This document shows, in pieces, positions 23,592-31,948 of a stretch of DNA of 35,268 nt. Origin of the DNA: a bacterium (lineage in GTDB: Bacteria; Chloroflexota; Dormibacteria; UBA8260; Bog-877). Made by a program: the position numbers and the translations under genes. A model generated the notes under the pieces. The model searched no databases. It saw only the letters and a program-made list of their open reading frames with translations, and had not been told where the DNA came from. Within the stretch, counting starts at the first letter, position 1. Each line of letters begins with the position of its first letter. Where the stretch lies: assembly GCA_021791455.1 (NCBI GenBank), contig JAJYWM010000244.1:1-35268 (forward strand), read 5' to 3'.

Positions 23592-23770
23592 GCCGCACCG
23601 ATGGGGCTGAGCGCCAGCAGAGAAGGCCCTCGGCGGCTCGCGACCCCAAGGAGCGCTGGCAGTGTGGCGCTCCCCCTGTTGCCGCGATCACCCAGACGGC
23701 GGAAGATGGAGCAGGAGCGGCAGATTGGGACCCGTGCTCGTGGCATGGAGCCAAGGTAGGTGAGAGGTGA
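23588..23770 (+). CDS. Possible 60-residue small protein, unknown
   Basis: An unrecognised frame placed exactly between two operon genes. Its ATG overlaps the upstream stop by four bases (ATGA), and its TGA overlaps the GTG of the MaoC gene by four bases (GTGA), the same coupling seen at other junctions in this operon. The product is hydrophilic and charged at the N terminus (MSRTDGAERQQRRPSAARDP), has two Cys and three Trp, and shows no signal or membrane segment. No ribosome site of its own is obvious. It could be a real coupled gene or a chance open frame in GC-rich spacer DNA. Confidence 0.4.
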   Translation: MSRTDGAERQQRRPSAARDPKERWQCGAPPVAAITQTAEDGAGAADWDPCSWHGAKVGER

Positions 23771-24261
23771 ACCACTCAGTCTCTGAGGACGGGCTCAGTC
23801 GGCTAGCGGAGATGACCGGGCAGAGGCTTGGCGTCAGCCCTTGGCATGCGGTGACGCAGGAGCAGGTCAACTTGTTTGCCGATGCGACCCATGACCACCA
23901 GTGGATTCATGTGGATCCCGAAAGGGCGGCCCGTGGGCCGTTCGGCGGTCCGATCGCGCACGGGTATCTCACCTTGGCGATGCTGCCCGCGCTGCTCTCC
24001 CCAATGCTCCGGGTCAGTGGCGTGGCGCTCAGCGTGAACTACGGACTGAATCGGGTGCGTTTCACCTCGCCCGTCCGGATCGGCGCCAGGGTGCGGGCAG
24101 TTGCCGACGTCCTCCGCGTCGACGCCGTCGAGGGGGGGGTTCAGGTGCATCTGTCGGTGACCGTGGAGATTGAGGGTTGCGACAAGCCGGCGTGTGTGGC
24201 GGAGACCATAACCCGCCTGTATAGGGAGCAGGTCCGAAAGGTAGAGGAGGCCAAGGAGTGA
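23767..24261 (+). CDS. MaoC-family (R)-specific enoyl-CoA hydratase
   Basis: A 164-residue single hot-dog domain protein. The hydratase-2 motif is clear: LFADATHDHQWIHVDPERAA with catalytic Asp43 and His48, followed by FGGPIAHGYLTLAMLPALL. It should add water across the 2,3 double bond of an enoyl-CoA to give a 3-hydroxyacyl-CoA, sitting between the acyl-CoA dehydrogenases and an SDR in the pathway. GTG 23767 overlaps the stop of the small upstream frame and is preceded by the purine-rich GGTGAGAG. It ends with a 4-base overlap (GTGA) with the next SDR gene. Confidence 0.94.
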   Translation: MNHSVSEDGLSRLAEMTGQRLGVSPWHAVTQEQVNLFADATHDHQWIHVDPERAARGPFGGPIAHGYLTLAMLPALLSPMLRVSGVALSVNYGLNRVRFTSPVRIGARVRAVADVLRVDAVEGGVQVHLSVTVEIEGCDKPACVAETITRLYREQVRKVEEAKE

Positions 24262-25010
24262 GACTGGAGAACCGGGTGGCCCTGGTCACCGGGGCAGGGC
24301 GGGGGATTGGAGCGGCGACGGCTTCCCGGCTCGCGTCGGAGGGGGCGGCGGTGACGGTCGCCGACATCGACGCGGAGGTGGCCGACCAGGTGGCCGAGGG
24401 CATTCGATCGCAAGGCGGCAGGGCACTGGGAGTTGCTTGTGACGTCAGCCAGTCCGCCGCGGTCTCGGCCATGGTCGAGCGGACCGTGGGAGAATTTGGC
24501 AAGCTCGACATCCTGGTCACGTGCGCGGGCCTGATCAGGGACAACCTGGTCCACAAGATGACCGAGGAGGACTGGGACCTCGTCATTGACACCCACCTCA
24601 AGGGGAGCTTTCTCTGCGCTCAGGCGGCTCAGGCGGTGATGGTCAAGCAGCGCTTCGGACGCATTGTCCTGATCTCCTCGACCTCCGCCCTGGGCAATCG
24701 CGGCCAGGCCAATTATTCTGCCGCCAAGATGGGAATCCAGGGGCTGGCGCGCACGCTGGCCCTGGAACTCGGACGGTACGAGATCACGGTCAACGTGGTG
24801 GCCCCCGGCTTCATCGAGACCCGGATGACCGAGGCCACGGCCGCCCGCATGGGAGTCAGCTTCGAGCAACTGGCGCAGGGATTTGCCGCCACCAACCCCA
24901 TAGCTCGCACCGGCAAGCCCGAGGACGTCGCGGGCGTGATCTCGTTCTTCGCCAGTGACGACGCGAGCTACGTCACCGGGCAAACCCTCTACGTGAGAGG
25001 AGCCCCCTAG
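24258..25010 (+). CDS. SDR, 3-hydroxyacyl-CoA dehydrogenase / FabG-like
   Basis: A 250-residue classical SDR very close to FabG. It has TGAGRGIGAA, VADIDAEVAD after strand two (acidic, suggesting NAD+), VTCAGLIRDNLVHKMTEEDW, catalytic Ser in VLISSTSALG, YSAAKMG and the APGFIETRM motif. In this operon it is the best candidate to oxidise the 3-hydroxyacyl-CoA made by the MaoC hydratase. GTG 24258 overlaps the MaoC stop by four bases, with AAGGAG just upstream. The next SDR begins three bases after its stop. Confidence 0.94.
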   Translation: MRLENRVALVTGAGRGIGAATASRLASEGAAVTVADIDAEVADQVAEGIRSQGGRALGVACDVSQSAAVSAMVERTVGEFGKLDILVTCAGLIRDNLVHKMTEEDWDLVIDTHLKGSFLCAQAAQAVMVKQRFGRIVLISSTSALGNRGQANYSAAKMGIQGLARTLALELGRYEITVNVVAPGFIETRMTEATAARMGVSFEQLAQGFAATNPIARTGKPEDVAGVISFFASDDASYVTGQTLYVRGAP

Positions 25011-25013
25011 GAG

Positions 25014-25793
25014 GTGCCGGACGGCATCCGGTCATTGAGCGGGAAGGCGGCGCTCGTCACCGGCGGCAGCCGGGGGATCGGGCTCGCGACGGCAAAGGTG
25101 CTGCTGGAGCAGGGTTGCCAGGTCGCCATCTCGGCTCGCAGGGCTGAGGGGCTGGGCTGCGCGCTGGAGCAGCTCTCGGCCGAGCCTGGCGCCGATGTGA
25201 TCGGGGTGAGCGCCAATGCTGGTAGTGAGGAGGATTGCGAACGGCTGGTGGCGGAGGTCGTCGCCACCTGGGGCCGGCTGGACATTCTGGTCAACAACGC
25301 GGCCACCAGCCCCTATTTCGGGACCACCTTGGACGTTCCCATGTGGGCCTGGAACAAGGCGCTCGATGTGAATCTGCGGGGGCCTCTGCTGTTGGCCCGG
25401 TCGGCTCACCGCAGCTGGATGCGGGAGCACGGCGGCCGGATCGTGAACGTGTCCAGTGTCGGAGGCAGCCAACCGGCGCCGGGGCTCGGCCTCTACAACA
25501 TCACCAAGGCGGGCCTGGAGATGCTTACCAGGCAGCTGGCGCTGGAGCTCGGGCCAGATGGGGTGCTGGTCAACGCGGTGGCGCCCGGCGTGGTCGTCAC
25601 CGAGTTCGCCAGATCCCTGGTGGAGAACCCTGCGATCCAGCGGGCGACCGAGCTGCGCAACCCACTGGGGCGTTTCGCGGCACCCGAGGAGGTGGCGCGG
25701 GTGATCCTGTTTCTGGTCTCCGATGGGGCTACCTACCTCAACGGGGCGGTCATTCCGGTAGACGCGGGCATCGGGTCCGGAGCCCTGCTTTAG
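25014..25793 (+). CDS. Second SDR of the catabolic operon
   Basis: A 259-residue classical SDR with TGGSRGIGLA, VNNAATSPYFG, catalytic Ser in IVNVSSVGGSQP, YNITKAG and the closing GAVIPVDAGIGSG. The Arg in ISARRAEGL after strand two suggests NADP(H). It may act on a different position of the substrate from its neighbour. GTG 25014 is placed 11 bases after AGAGGAG in the end of the previous gene; it also lies inside an AGGAGGTG sequence, which makes the start slightly uncertain. TTG 25035 is an alternative. A 124-base spacer follows before the dehydrogenase pair. Confidence 0.93.
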   Translation: MPDGIRSLSGKAALVTGGSRGIGLATAKVLLEQGCQVAISARRAEGLGCALEQLSAEPGADVIGVSANAGSEEDCERLVAEVVATWGRLDILVNNAATSPYFGTTLDVPMWAWNKALDVNLRGPLLLARSAHRSWMREHGGRIVNVSSVGGSQPAPGLGLYNITKAGLEMLTRQLALELGPDGVLVNAVAPGVVVTEFARSLVENPAIQRATELRNPLGRFAAPEEVARVILFLVSDGATYLNGAVIPVDAGIGSGALL

Positions 25794-25905
25794 ACAATGG
25801 ATGGGGGCCAGCGGAGGTGAAGAACGGCGCCGAGGAGCTCCGGCCATTGCGCCTCCGCCCCGGCAGATCAATAATCCAGAACGCAACGCAGAGGTGGGGG
25901 TCGCC

Positions 25906-25911
25906 AGGAGG
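25906..25911 (+). promoter_or_regulatory. Ribosome binding site that decides the first acyl-CoA dehydrogenase start
   Basis: AGGAGG lies six bases before the in-frame TTG at 25918. Starting there gives a normal family N terminus and removes a 39-residue low-complexity extension that would begin at 25801. Confidence 0.7.
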
Positions 25912-25917
25912 GTGCAG

Positions 25918-27057
25918 TTGGAACTGAGAGACACGGAGGCGGAAGCTGAGTTCCGTTCCCGCTTGCGAGCCTGGATCGCGGAGAACCTGCCCCCGCAGCT
26001 GGTCGGGCTGGGAACACGCACCGAGCCCCTGGAGCCGCTGAGATCCTGGAGTCGTTCCCTCTCCCAGGCAGGCTACGTCGGCCTCACCTGGCCCAGCGAG
26101 TTCGGAGGTGGGGGTGGGGCCTACGCTCTGGACGCGATCGTCCTCGAGGAATTGGCCAGGGCCCAGGCCCCCCAGCACCTGGGCGCCATCGGGATCGGGA
26201 TGGCCGGCCCGACCATCATGGCCTACGGGACCGACTCCCAGAAGCGCCGCTTTCTGCCGCGCATCCTGAGCGCTGATGAGATCTGGTGCCAGGGCTTCTC
26301 GGAGCCCGGCGCAGGCTCTGACTTGGCATCGGTCAGGACCCGCTCTGAACGACGCGGCGACCACGTCGTGGTCAGCGGGCAGAAGGTGTGGTCCTCCTAC
26401 GCCCATCTTGCCGACTGGTGCATCCTGGTCACCCTCGGCGATCCCATGGCGCCCAGATACCACGGGCTCAACTACCTGCTGGTGGACATGCACAGCCCGG
26501 GTGTGGAGGTGCGCCCTCTGCGCCAGATGACAGGGGACGCGGACTTCAACGAGATCTTCTTCACCGATGTCCAGGTCCCGGCCGCCAACCTGCTGGGCGC
26601 CGAGGGCGAGGGCTGGCAGGTTGCGATGACGACCCTTCTCCACGAACGCGCCACCTTGGGCTTTGCCCTCACGGGATTGCTCGACGCGGCGCTGCACCGG
26701 TTGCTGCAGCTGGCAGCCGAGGACCCCGCGGCCGCCGAACCATGGCTGGCGGACATCGCCAGAGAGTGGATTCAGTTGCAGGGTCTGAAGCTCACCGCGC
26801 AGCGCTCGCTCGGCCAGCTTGGGGTGACCGGGATGCCAGGGCCGGAGGGATCGGTGATCAAGCTCGGATGGTCGGAGTCCACCCAGCGCCTGACCAAGCT
26901 GGCCCGCACACTCCTGGGGCCAGAGGCTGTCCTGGACGACGGCTTCTGGCATTACCAGCAGCTGCGGAGTCGGGCCAACTCCATAGAGGCCGGAACCTCA
27001 GAGATCCTGCGCAACATAGTCGCCGAGCGGGTCCTGGGCCTGCCGAGGTCGCGTTGA
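25918..27057 (+). CDS. Acyl-CoA dehydrogenase, FAD-binding subunit
   Basis: A 379-residue acyl-CoA dehydrogenase that would form a 2,3-enoyl-CoA with FAD. It begins with the usual helical domain (FRSRLRAWIAENLPP), has VGLTWPSEFGG, the FAD/substrate loop FSEPGAGSDLASV (about residues 127-139), the middle beta-domain (VVSGQKVWSSYA) and the C-terminal AGTSEILRNIVAERVLGLPR. TTG 25918 is chosen for its AGGAGG at six bases. Its stop overlaps the ATG of the next dehydrogenase gene by one base. Adjacent, unlike ACAD genes of this kind form alpha2beta2 enzymes in actinobacterial cholesterol side-chain degradation; this is the subunit that keeps the FAD loop. Confidence 0.95.
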   Translation: MELRDTEAEAEFRSRLRAWIAENLPPQLVGLGTRTEPLEPLRSWSRSLSQAGYVGLTWPSEFGGGGGAYALDAIVLEELARAQAPQHLGAIGIGMAGPTIMAYGTDSQKRRFLPRILSADEIWCQGFSEPGAGSDLASVRTRSERRGDHVVVSGQKVWSSYAHLADWCILVTLGDPMAPRYHGLNYLLVDMHSPGVEVRPLRQMTGDADFNEIFFTDVQVPAANLLGAEGEGWQVAMTTLLHERATLGFALTGLLDAALHRLLQLAAEDPAAAEPWLADIAREWIQLQGLKLTAQRSLGQLGVTGMPGPEGSVIKLGWSESTQRLTKLARTLLGPEAVLDDGFWHYQQLRSRANSIEAGTSEILRNIVAERVLGLPRSR

Positions 27058-28100
27058 TGGACTTTCGATTCACGGCCGAACAGCAGGAGCTGCGAGAGCA
27101 GGCCAGGGCGTTTCTGGACCGCAGGGTGCCCACCGCGGACCTCGCCCGCACGGTGGATTCCGGGGACGGCTGGGATGTGTCGTCCTGGGGCGAGATCGCC
27201 AGCCTGGGATGGCTTGGAGTGTCGGTGGAGGAGGCAGATGGAGGCGCCGGGCTCTCCTTCCTGGAGGAGGCGATCCTGCTCGAGGAGTTCGGTCGCCACC
27301 TCTACCCGGGGCCGTATCTGGCGACGATAGGCATGGCTCTGCCGGCTGTCCCCGGAGCTCAGTTGGGGGCGCTGGTCTCGGGGCGGATGCGCTGGTCCAC
27401 CTGCATGTCAGACGATGCGGGCCTGGTGGCGAACCTGCAAGCCGTCGACCGGGTGGTTCTGGAGGCCGGCGCTGAGCTCCTCGTCGTGGAGGCTACCGGC
27501 TCGCCCGCGACCTCCATTGACCCCAGCCGGCGGATGGGGCGGCTAGCGCCTACCGTAGATCGTGAGGTCCTGGCGACCGGCGCGTCGGCGAGGTCGCTGG
27601 CGTCGGCGATGAGGACCAGGAGGTTGGCGGCGCTGGCCGCCGAGGCTGTCGGCGTCGCTCAGCAAATGTTGGAGTGGGGCCTCGAACACGTTCGGGAGCG
27701 GGAGCAGTTCGGCCGCAAGATCGGCTCGTATCAGGCGGTGTCCCACCCTCTGGTGGACAGTTACGTGGGAATCGAGCTGGCCCGGTCCCTGACCTACTGG
27801 GCGGCCTGGTGCATCAGCCACGACGCCGTCGATCGCCAGCGAGCGGCAATCGCGGCCTACTCCGCCGCGTCGGAGGCCGCGGTTTTCACCTGCGAACGGG
27901 TGATCCAGGTCCATGGTGGGATGGGGTTCATCTGGGAGAGCCCGCTCCACCGCTACTACAAGAGGGCTCTTTGGATCCAGAACTTCGGGGGTCCGGCGCG
28001 GTTGCACCGGGCGTGGCTGGCCCGCGACCTGATTGCCGGAGCCGCCCAGACTGCTCTAGAAACCGCCACGCCAAGCGACGAAGGAGGATCGACTCCGTGA
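27057..28100 (+). CDS. Acyl-CoA dehydrogenase, partner subunit
   Basis: A 347-residue dehydrogenase homologue. It starts MDFRFTAEQQELREQARAFL and has LGWLGVSVEEADGG, REREQFGRKIGSYQAVSH and VHGGMGFIWESPLHRYYKRA with Glu294, the position of the catalytic base in the partner subunits of heterotetrameric ACADs. The TEPxAGSD-type FAD loop found in its neighbour is missing from the shortened middle region, so it probably works only with the upstream gene product. ATG 27057 overlaps the previous stop (TGATG). Its TGA in turn overlaps the GTG of the ligase gene (GTGA), confirming tight coupling. Confidence 0.94.
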   Translation: MDFRFTAEQQELREQARAFLDRRVPTADLARTVDSGDGWDVSSWGEIASLGWLGVSVEEADGGAGLSFLEEAILLEEFGRHLYPGPYLATIGMALPAVPGAQLGALVSGRMRWSTCMSDDAGLVANLQAVDRVVLEAGAELLVVEATGSPATSIDPSRRMGRLAPTVDREVLATGASARSLASAMRTRRLAALAAEAVGVAQQMLEWGLEHVREREQFGRKIGSYQAVSHPLVDSYVGIELARSLTYWAAWCISHDAVDRQRAAIAAYSAASEAAVFTCERVIQVHGGMGFIWESPLHRYYKRALWIQNFGGPARLHRAWLARDLIAGAAQTALETATPSDEGGSTP

Positions 28101-29710
28101 CCATGATGCAGGCGTCCCTGAACAGCTGGCTCATGTTCGAGCACGCGGGAAAGTACTTTGCCGACACCGAGATCGTCACCCAAATCGGCCCCAAGCAGCG
28201 CCACCGCTACACCTACCGTGAGTTCAGTCAGCGGACCCAGCAACTGATGCATGCGCTGGACCGGCTGGGGCTGGAGGATCAGGCCCACGTCGCCACCCTG
28301 GCCTGGAACGGATATCGCCACCTGGAGTGTTACTTCGCCATTCCCTGCACGGGCAGGGTGCTGCACACGCTCAACCCGCGCCTGCCCACCCCGGACCTCG
28401 AGTTCATCATCCAGGATGCCGAGGATGAGGTGATCTTCGTAGACGAGAACCTGCTTCCAGTGCTGGAGCGCGTGAAGGGGGCGCTGAGCGGGGTGCGCCA
28501 GGTGGTGGTGTTCGCGGATGAGGTCCCGAAGTCTGGCCTCGCGAACGTTCTCAGCTACGAGCAACTGCTGGCCGACCAGCCGAAGGTGTATCCCCGCCGC
28601 GAGATTCCAGAGGAGACGACCCTCGGCATCTGCTACACGTCGGGGACCACAGGAAGGCCAAAGGGGGCGGAGTACACCCATCGCTCGACGTATTTGCACG
28701 CGATCACCACGACCTCGGGCGCCGCGACCGGCCTTGGCCCCCAGGACTGCGGCTTGGCGGTGGTGCCGATGTTCCACGTCAACGCCTGGGGCTCGCCGTT
28801 CGCGGCGACGATGGTCGGGGCGAAGCAGGTTTTCACCGGGCCCTTCATGGACCCGGCGACCATCGTCGACCTCCTGGAAGAGGAAGAGGTCACTGTGGCA
28901 TTGGGGGTGCCCACCATCTGGTCGGGAGTGGCGGAGGAGCTGGCTCAGCGCCGGGTCAGGCTGCCTAGCCTGAGGGTGGTCATGGCCGGTGGGAGTCAAC
29001 CTCCTATGGCGCTGATCGAACGCTATGAAAAGGAGTTCGGTTTGACCCTGGTGCAGGGCTGGGGGATGACCGAGACCTCCCCGGTTGCCAGCCTCGCCTG
29101 GCCGAAGCACAAGATGCACAATTGGGACCCGGACAGACTGCGCTCCGAGGTCAGGATCAAGGCTGGGCTGCCGCTCCCCGGGGTCGATGTGAAGATCATC
29201 GGTGACGACGGAGAGGATGTGCCTGCGGATGGGGCCTCCATCGGGGAGCTGCTGGTCAGGGGTCCATGGGTCATCGGCTCATATCGCAACGGCGCCACCC
29301 CGGACCGATTCACCAAGGACGGCTGGTTTCGCACGGGCGACGTCGCCACCATGACTGCCGAGGGATACTTCGTCATCGTCGATCGGACCAAGGACCTCAT
29401 CAAGTCGGGGGGAGAGTGGATCTCGTCAGTCGACATGGAGGGCGACATCATGGCCATGCCGGGGGTGTTGGAGGCGGCCGTGGTCGCCATCCCTGATGAG
29501 AAGTGGCAGGAACGCCCGATGGCGGCTGTGGTGCCTAGGCCGGGCGTCGCCCTGACCCTGGAGGATGTGCGCCAACATCTGACCGCACGGGGCTGGGAGA
29601 GGTGGCAGCTGCCGGACCGCCTGGAGATTCTGGATTCGGTCCCGAAGACTGGGGTTGGGAAGTTCGACAAGAAGGTGTTGCGCGCGCGCTACGGCGATTC
29701 GACGCAGTAG
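28097..29710 (+). CDS. Fatty-acid/carboxylate-CoA ligase (ANL superfamily)
   Basis: A 537-residue adenylate-forming enzyme that makes an acyl-CoA from a carboxylic acid, ATP and CoA. Landmarks are the phosphate loop ICYTSGTTGRPKGAEYTH (near residue 176), VPMFHVNAWG, LVQGWGMTETSP, WFRTGDVATM, the hinge DRTKDLIKSGGEWISSVDME and the catalytic Lys in KTGVGKFDKK near residue 520. The sequence resembles medium/long-chain FadD-type ligases. GTG 28097 is nine bases after AAGGAGG and overlaps the preceding stop by four bases; ATG 28103 is a less well placed alternative. As last gene of the operon it likely activates the pathway's starting acid. Confidence 0.95.
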   Translation: MTMMQASLNSWLMFEHAGKYFADTEIVTQIGPKQRHRYTYREFSQRTQQLMHALDRLGLEDQAHVATLAWNGYRHLECYFAIPCTGRVLHTLNPRLPTPDLEFIIQDAEDEVIFVDENLLPVLERVKGALSGVRQVVVFADEVPKSGLANVLSYEQLLADQPKVYPRREIPEETTLGICYTSGTTGRPKGAEYTHRSTYLHAITTTSGAATGLGPQDCGLAVVPMFHVNAWGSPFAATMVGAKQVFTGPFMDPATIVDLLEEEEVTVALGVPTIWSGVAEELAQRRVRLPSLRVVMAGGSQPPMALIERYEKEFGLTLVQGWGMTETSPVASLAWPKHKMHNWDPDRLRSEVRIKAGLPLPGVDVKIIGDDGEDVPADGASIGELLVRGPWVIGSYRNGATPDRFTKDGWFRTGDVATMTAEGYFVIVDRTKDLIKSGGEWISSVDMEGDIMAMPGVLEAAVVAIPDEKWQERPMAAVVPRPGVALTLEDVRQHLTARGWERWQLPDRLEILDSVPKTGVGKFDKKVLRARYGDSTQ

Positions 29711-29798
29711 CCCATGGTGGCGACAGGACCGAGCCGGGCCGCTTACCCCGCCTCCTGGCGCCCGTTTCGACCGGGCCTGTCCTATACGGCTCTCAGGA

Positions 29799-31109
29799 TC
29801 AGGGCCGATCTCCCGGCGCGCGTCTGCCCATGGCCGATGCCGGTCGCCCTCGGCTCCATCGGCCGGTCTGCCGCGGTGTCGTGAACTGACCTCGCGGGGG
29901 AGCGGCGGCTGGCCTCCGCGCGCCTGGGTGATGCGGAGGGCGACCACCGATGAGGTCCTCCTCCCTTCCTTTGACGAAGGTCATCGACCCTGTCGAGAGC
30001 AGGGCAGCGGCATCGACGAACTGCAGCGCCGGCGCCCCGGCCCTGCGCAGCTTGCGCCACTTCTCGCCGTCGTCCTCGGAGAGGAACGTCAGCGCCCGCC
30101 CTTTGGCGCCATTGCGTGCGGTGCGCCCGATGCGGTGGGTCAACCACTGAGCCGTGTCCGGCAACTCGTAGTTGACCACCAGGTTGACGTCCTTGACGTC
30201 GATCCCTCGGGCCGCGACGTTGGTCGCCACCAGCACCACCGCTTCCCGCCGGCGGAATGCGGCGATGGCGCGGTCCCGGGCGGCCTGGGAAAGATTGCCC
30301 TGCAGCTCGGCCGTTGAGTGTCCCCGCAGAGCCAGGTCGTGGGCCAGCTTGCGGGCCCCGTGCTTGGTCCGGTGGAAGACGATAGTGGAAGCCGACTGCT
30401 TCAACAGCTGGCTCAGGAAGTCCACCTTCTGGGCCCGGGCCACCGATATCAGCCCATGCTCCAGATCGGACTCCTCGGGCGGGGCTATGGCAACCCGGCC
30501 CGGGTCAACCAGGTGTTTGCGCGCCATGCTGGTCACCCAGTCGGGCATGGTCGCCGAGGCGAGGACGGTCTGACGGGGCACCGGGCTGATGCGCTGGTTG
30601 GTTCGCTCGGTGAGGTTCTCCACATCCTTGGCAAAGCCCGCGTCCAGCATCTCGTCAGCCTCGTCCAGAACCAGGTACTGGACGGCACCTAGGCGAGCGG
30701 CCCCGCGCTGAGCCATGTCGACCAGCCGCCCCGGGCAGCCAATGATCACGTCCGCCGACCGCAGCTGATTGATCTGAGCCCCGTATCCCACCCCGCCGAA
30801 CACCAGGGCCACGCGCAATCTGGGGTCCAGTCGGTTGAGGACCCCGCCGATCTGGGTCGCAAGCTCCCGAGTGGGGGTGATGATGAGCCCACGCGGCGCG
30901 CTCTGAGCGTGTCCTCCAAGCTTTTCGGAGAGCGGGATCAGGAAGGCCAGGGTCTTACCCGAGCCGGTCGGCGATTGAATGACGCAGTCACGCCCTGGGA
31001 TCAGAATGGGCAGTGCCAACTCCTGCACCGGAGTGGGTTGGGTGAGGCTGTGCCGGGTGAGGTTCTCCAGGGTGCGCGCGCTCACACCCAAATCCGCAAA
31101 TGTGTTCAA
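29799..31109 (-). CDS. DEAD-box RNA helicase
   Basis: A 436-residue ATP-dependent RNA helicase with all core motifs: Q-motif region (TRHSLTQPTPVQELALP), I (SPTGSGKT), Ia (PTRELATQ), GG (FGGVGYG), II (VLDEADEML), III (SAT), IV (STIVFHRTKHGARKLA), V (VLVATNVAARGIDVKDV) and VI (HRIGRTARNG). A basic, Pro/Arg-rich tail of about 55 residues (PAAAPPRGQF, RWSRGRPASAMGRR) probably binds RNA. It likely serves ribosome assembly or cold-shock RNA remodelling. TTG 31109 follows AGGGA by seven bases and gives the normal family start (NTFADLG); TTG 31136, with GAGGG at five bases, is nearly as good. It converges with the acyl-CoA ligase gene. Confidence 0.95.
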   Translation of the reverse strand: MNTFADLGVSARTLENLTRHSLTQPTPVQELALPILIPGRDCVIQSPTGSGKTLAFLIPLSEKLGGHAQSAPRGLIITPTRELATQIGGVLNRLDPRLRVALVFGGVGYGAQINQLRSADVIIGCPGRLVDMAQRGAARLGAVQYLVLDEADEMLDAGFAKDVENLTERTNQRISPVPRQTVLASATMPDWVTSMARKHLVDPGRVAIAPPEESDLEHGLISVARAQKVDFLSQLLKQSASTIVFHRTKHGARKLAHDLALRGHSTAELQGNLSQAARDRAIAAFRRREAVVLVATNVAARGIDVKDVNLVVNYELPDTAQWLTHRIGRTARNGAKGRALTFLSEDDGEKWRKLRRAGAPALQFVDAAALLSTGSMTFVKGREEDLIGGRPPHHPGARRPAAAPPRGQFTTPRQTGRWSRGRPASAMGRRAPGDRP

Positions 31110-31620
31110 CTTGATGTCCCTGGGCCAGCGGCCCAAATTTGCCCTCGCCGGCTTGTCTGTTCATGCTTCTCGAGGACGCCGCAGAGGGAGCGGGGCGAGG
31201 TATCACCAAGAGGCTGTAGCAGTCTTATTGCAACTACTCCCCCAGGATAGCACCTGCGGCCGGGGTGCTGACTCAAGCTCGATCAGAGGGGATCGGCTGG
31301 AGGCCCGGGTCGGCGGATCTTGCGCTCCGCCCCACGCTCTCTAGGCGTCCGGCCCCGCCGATTCATTGCCGGGCGCTCCGGGCCGACGGAACCTCAGTGT
31401 CGCTGGAGACGAGAGTCGTCGCCGTTGACCGACTGTCACCTTGGCGGGTCTGAGCAAGCCTCGGGGGCGGGATCGATGCCTATGGGGTCGAGAAGGCCCG
31501 GTCGGTCTGCGGAGGTGTCGGCCGACTCGGCTGCTGCCATGGCAGCACATCTTCTTAGGGCCCGGCGCCAGAGCCTCGGGGCTGGCCGGAAATGAGCCCT
31601 GAGTTGCTCCGGCCGCCCCA

Positions 31621-31649
31621 TTGACAAGATACACACGAACGAGTACGAT
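31621..31649 (+). promoter_or_regulatory. Promoter TTGACA-17-TACGAT of the second binding-protein gene
   Basis: A perfect -35 (31621-31626) and TACGAT (31644-31649) at the ideal 17-base spacing. It uses the same two hexamers as the promoter at 10500 ahead of the paralogous gene. The -10 is followed directly by a dyad at the expected transcription start. Confidence 0.7.
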
Positions 31650-31665
31650 TCCACGAACTGTGGAA
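31649..31665. promoter_or_regulatory. Inverted repeat TTCCAC-N5-GTGGAA at the predicted transcription start
   Basis: A perfect 6-bp dyad with a 5-base centre overlaps the last base of the -10 and covers the predicted +1. This is a classic repressor-operator position; a 5' leader hairpin is the alternative. No copy was noticed at the 10500 promoter. Confidence 0.45.
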
Positions 31666-31948
31666 TGCGCTTTGCCGGACACCTTCACCACCGGACCGCT
31701 GGCGGTCGAAGCCAAGCTGGGCTGGCGCCCGCCGCCACAGCCGCCGGCTGGGACCCTGCCATGAGCGTTCGCCCACGGCGCTGGGGTGAAGATCGGTGCC
31801 CACGGGCGGGTGTGACGTTCCGCCCCATTCACCATGGCCTCCCGACGTTACCCAGAGGGGCCGCCCACTTGGTGGGTTTGCAGACTCTATTGATCCAACC
31901 GGACACGGCCGCATTGGCGACTACATATCAGCGGAGGGTGTGAAGGCG

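Larger units (their letters stand above)
31137..31948. other. Long intergenic region, helicase / second binding-protein gene
   Basis: About 800 bases without a supported gene. The helicase side carries a small dyad AGCACC/GGTGCT at 31249-31269. From 31621 a strong promoter reads toward the lipoprotein gene, leaving a leader of nearly 300 bases. A 92-codon frame (31665-31943) lies in that leader but has no ribosome site or recognisable product. The leader contains many short GC-rich complementary words but no riboswitch class that I recognise. Confidence 0.5.

Noticed and set aside
31665..31943. 92-codon frame in the leader of the second lipoprotein gene
   Set aside because: No Shine-Dalgarno and no recognisable product; kept only as a possible leader frame in the findings.
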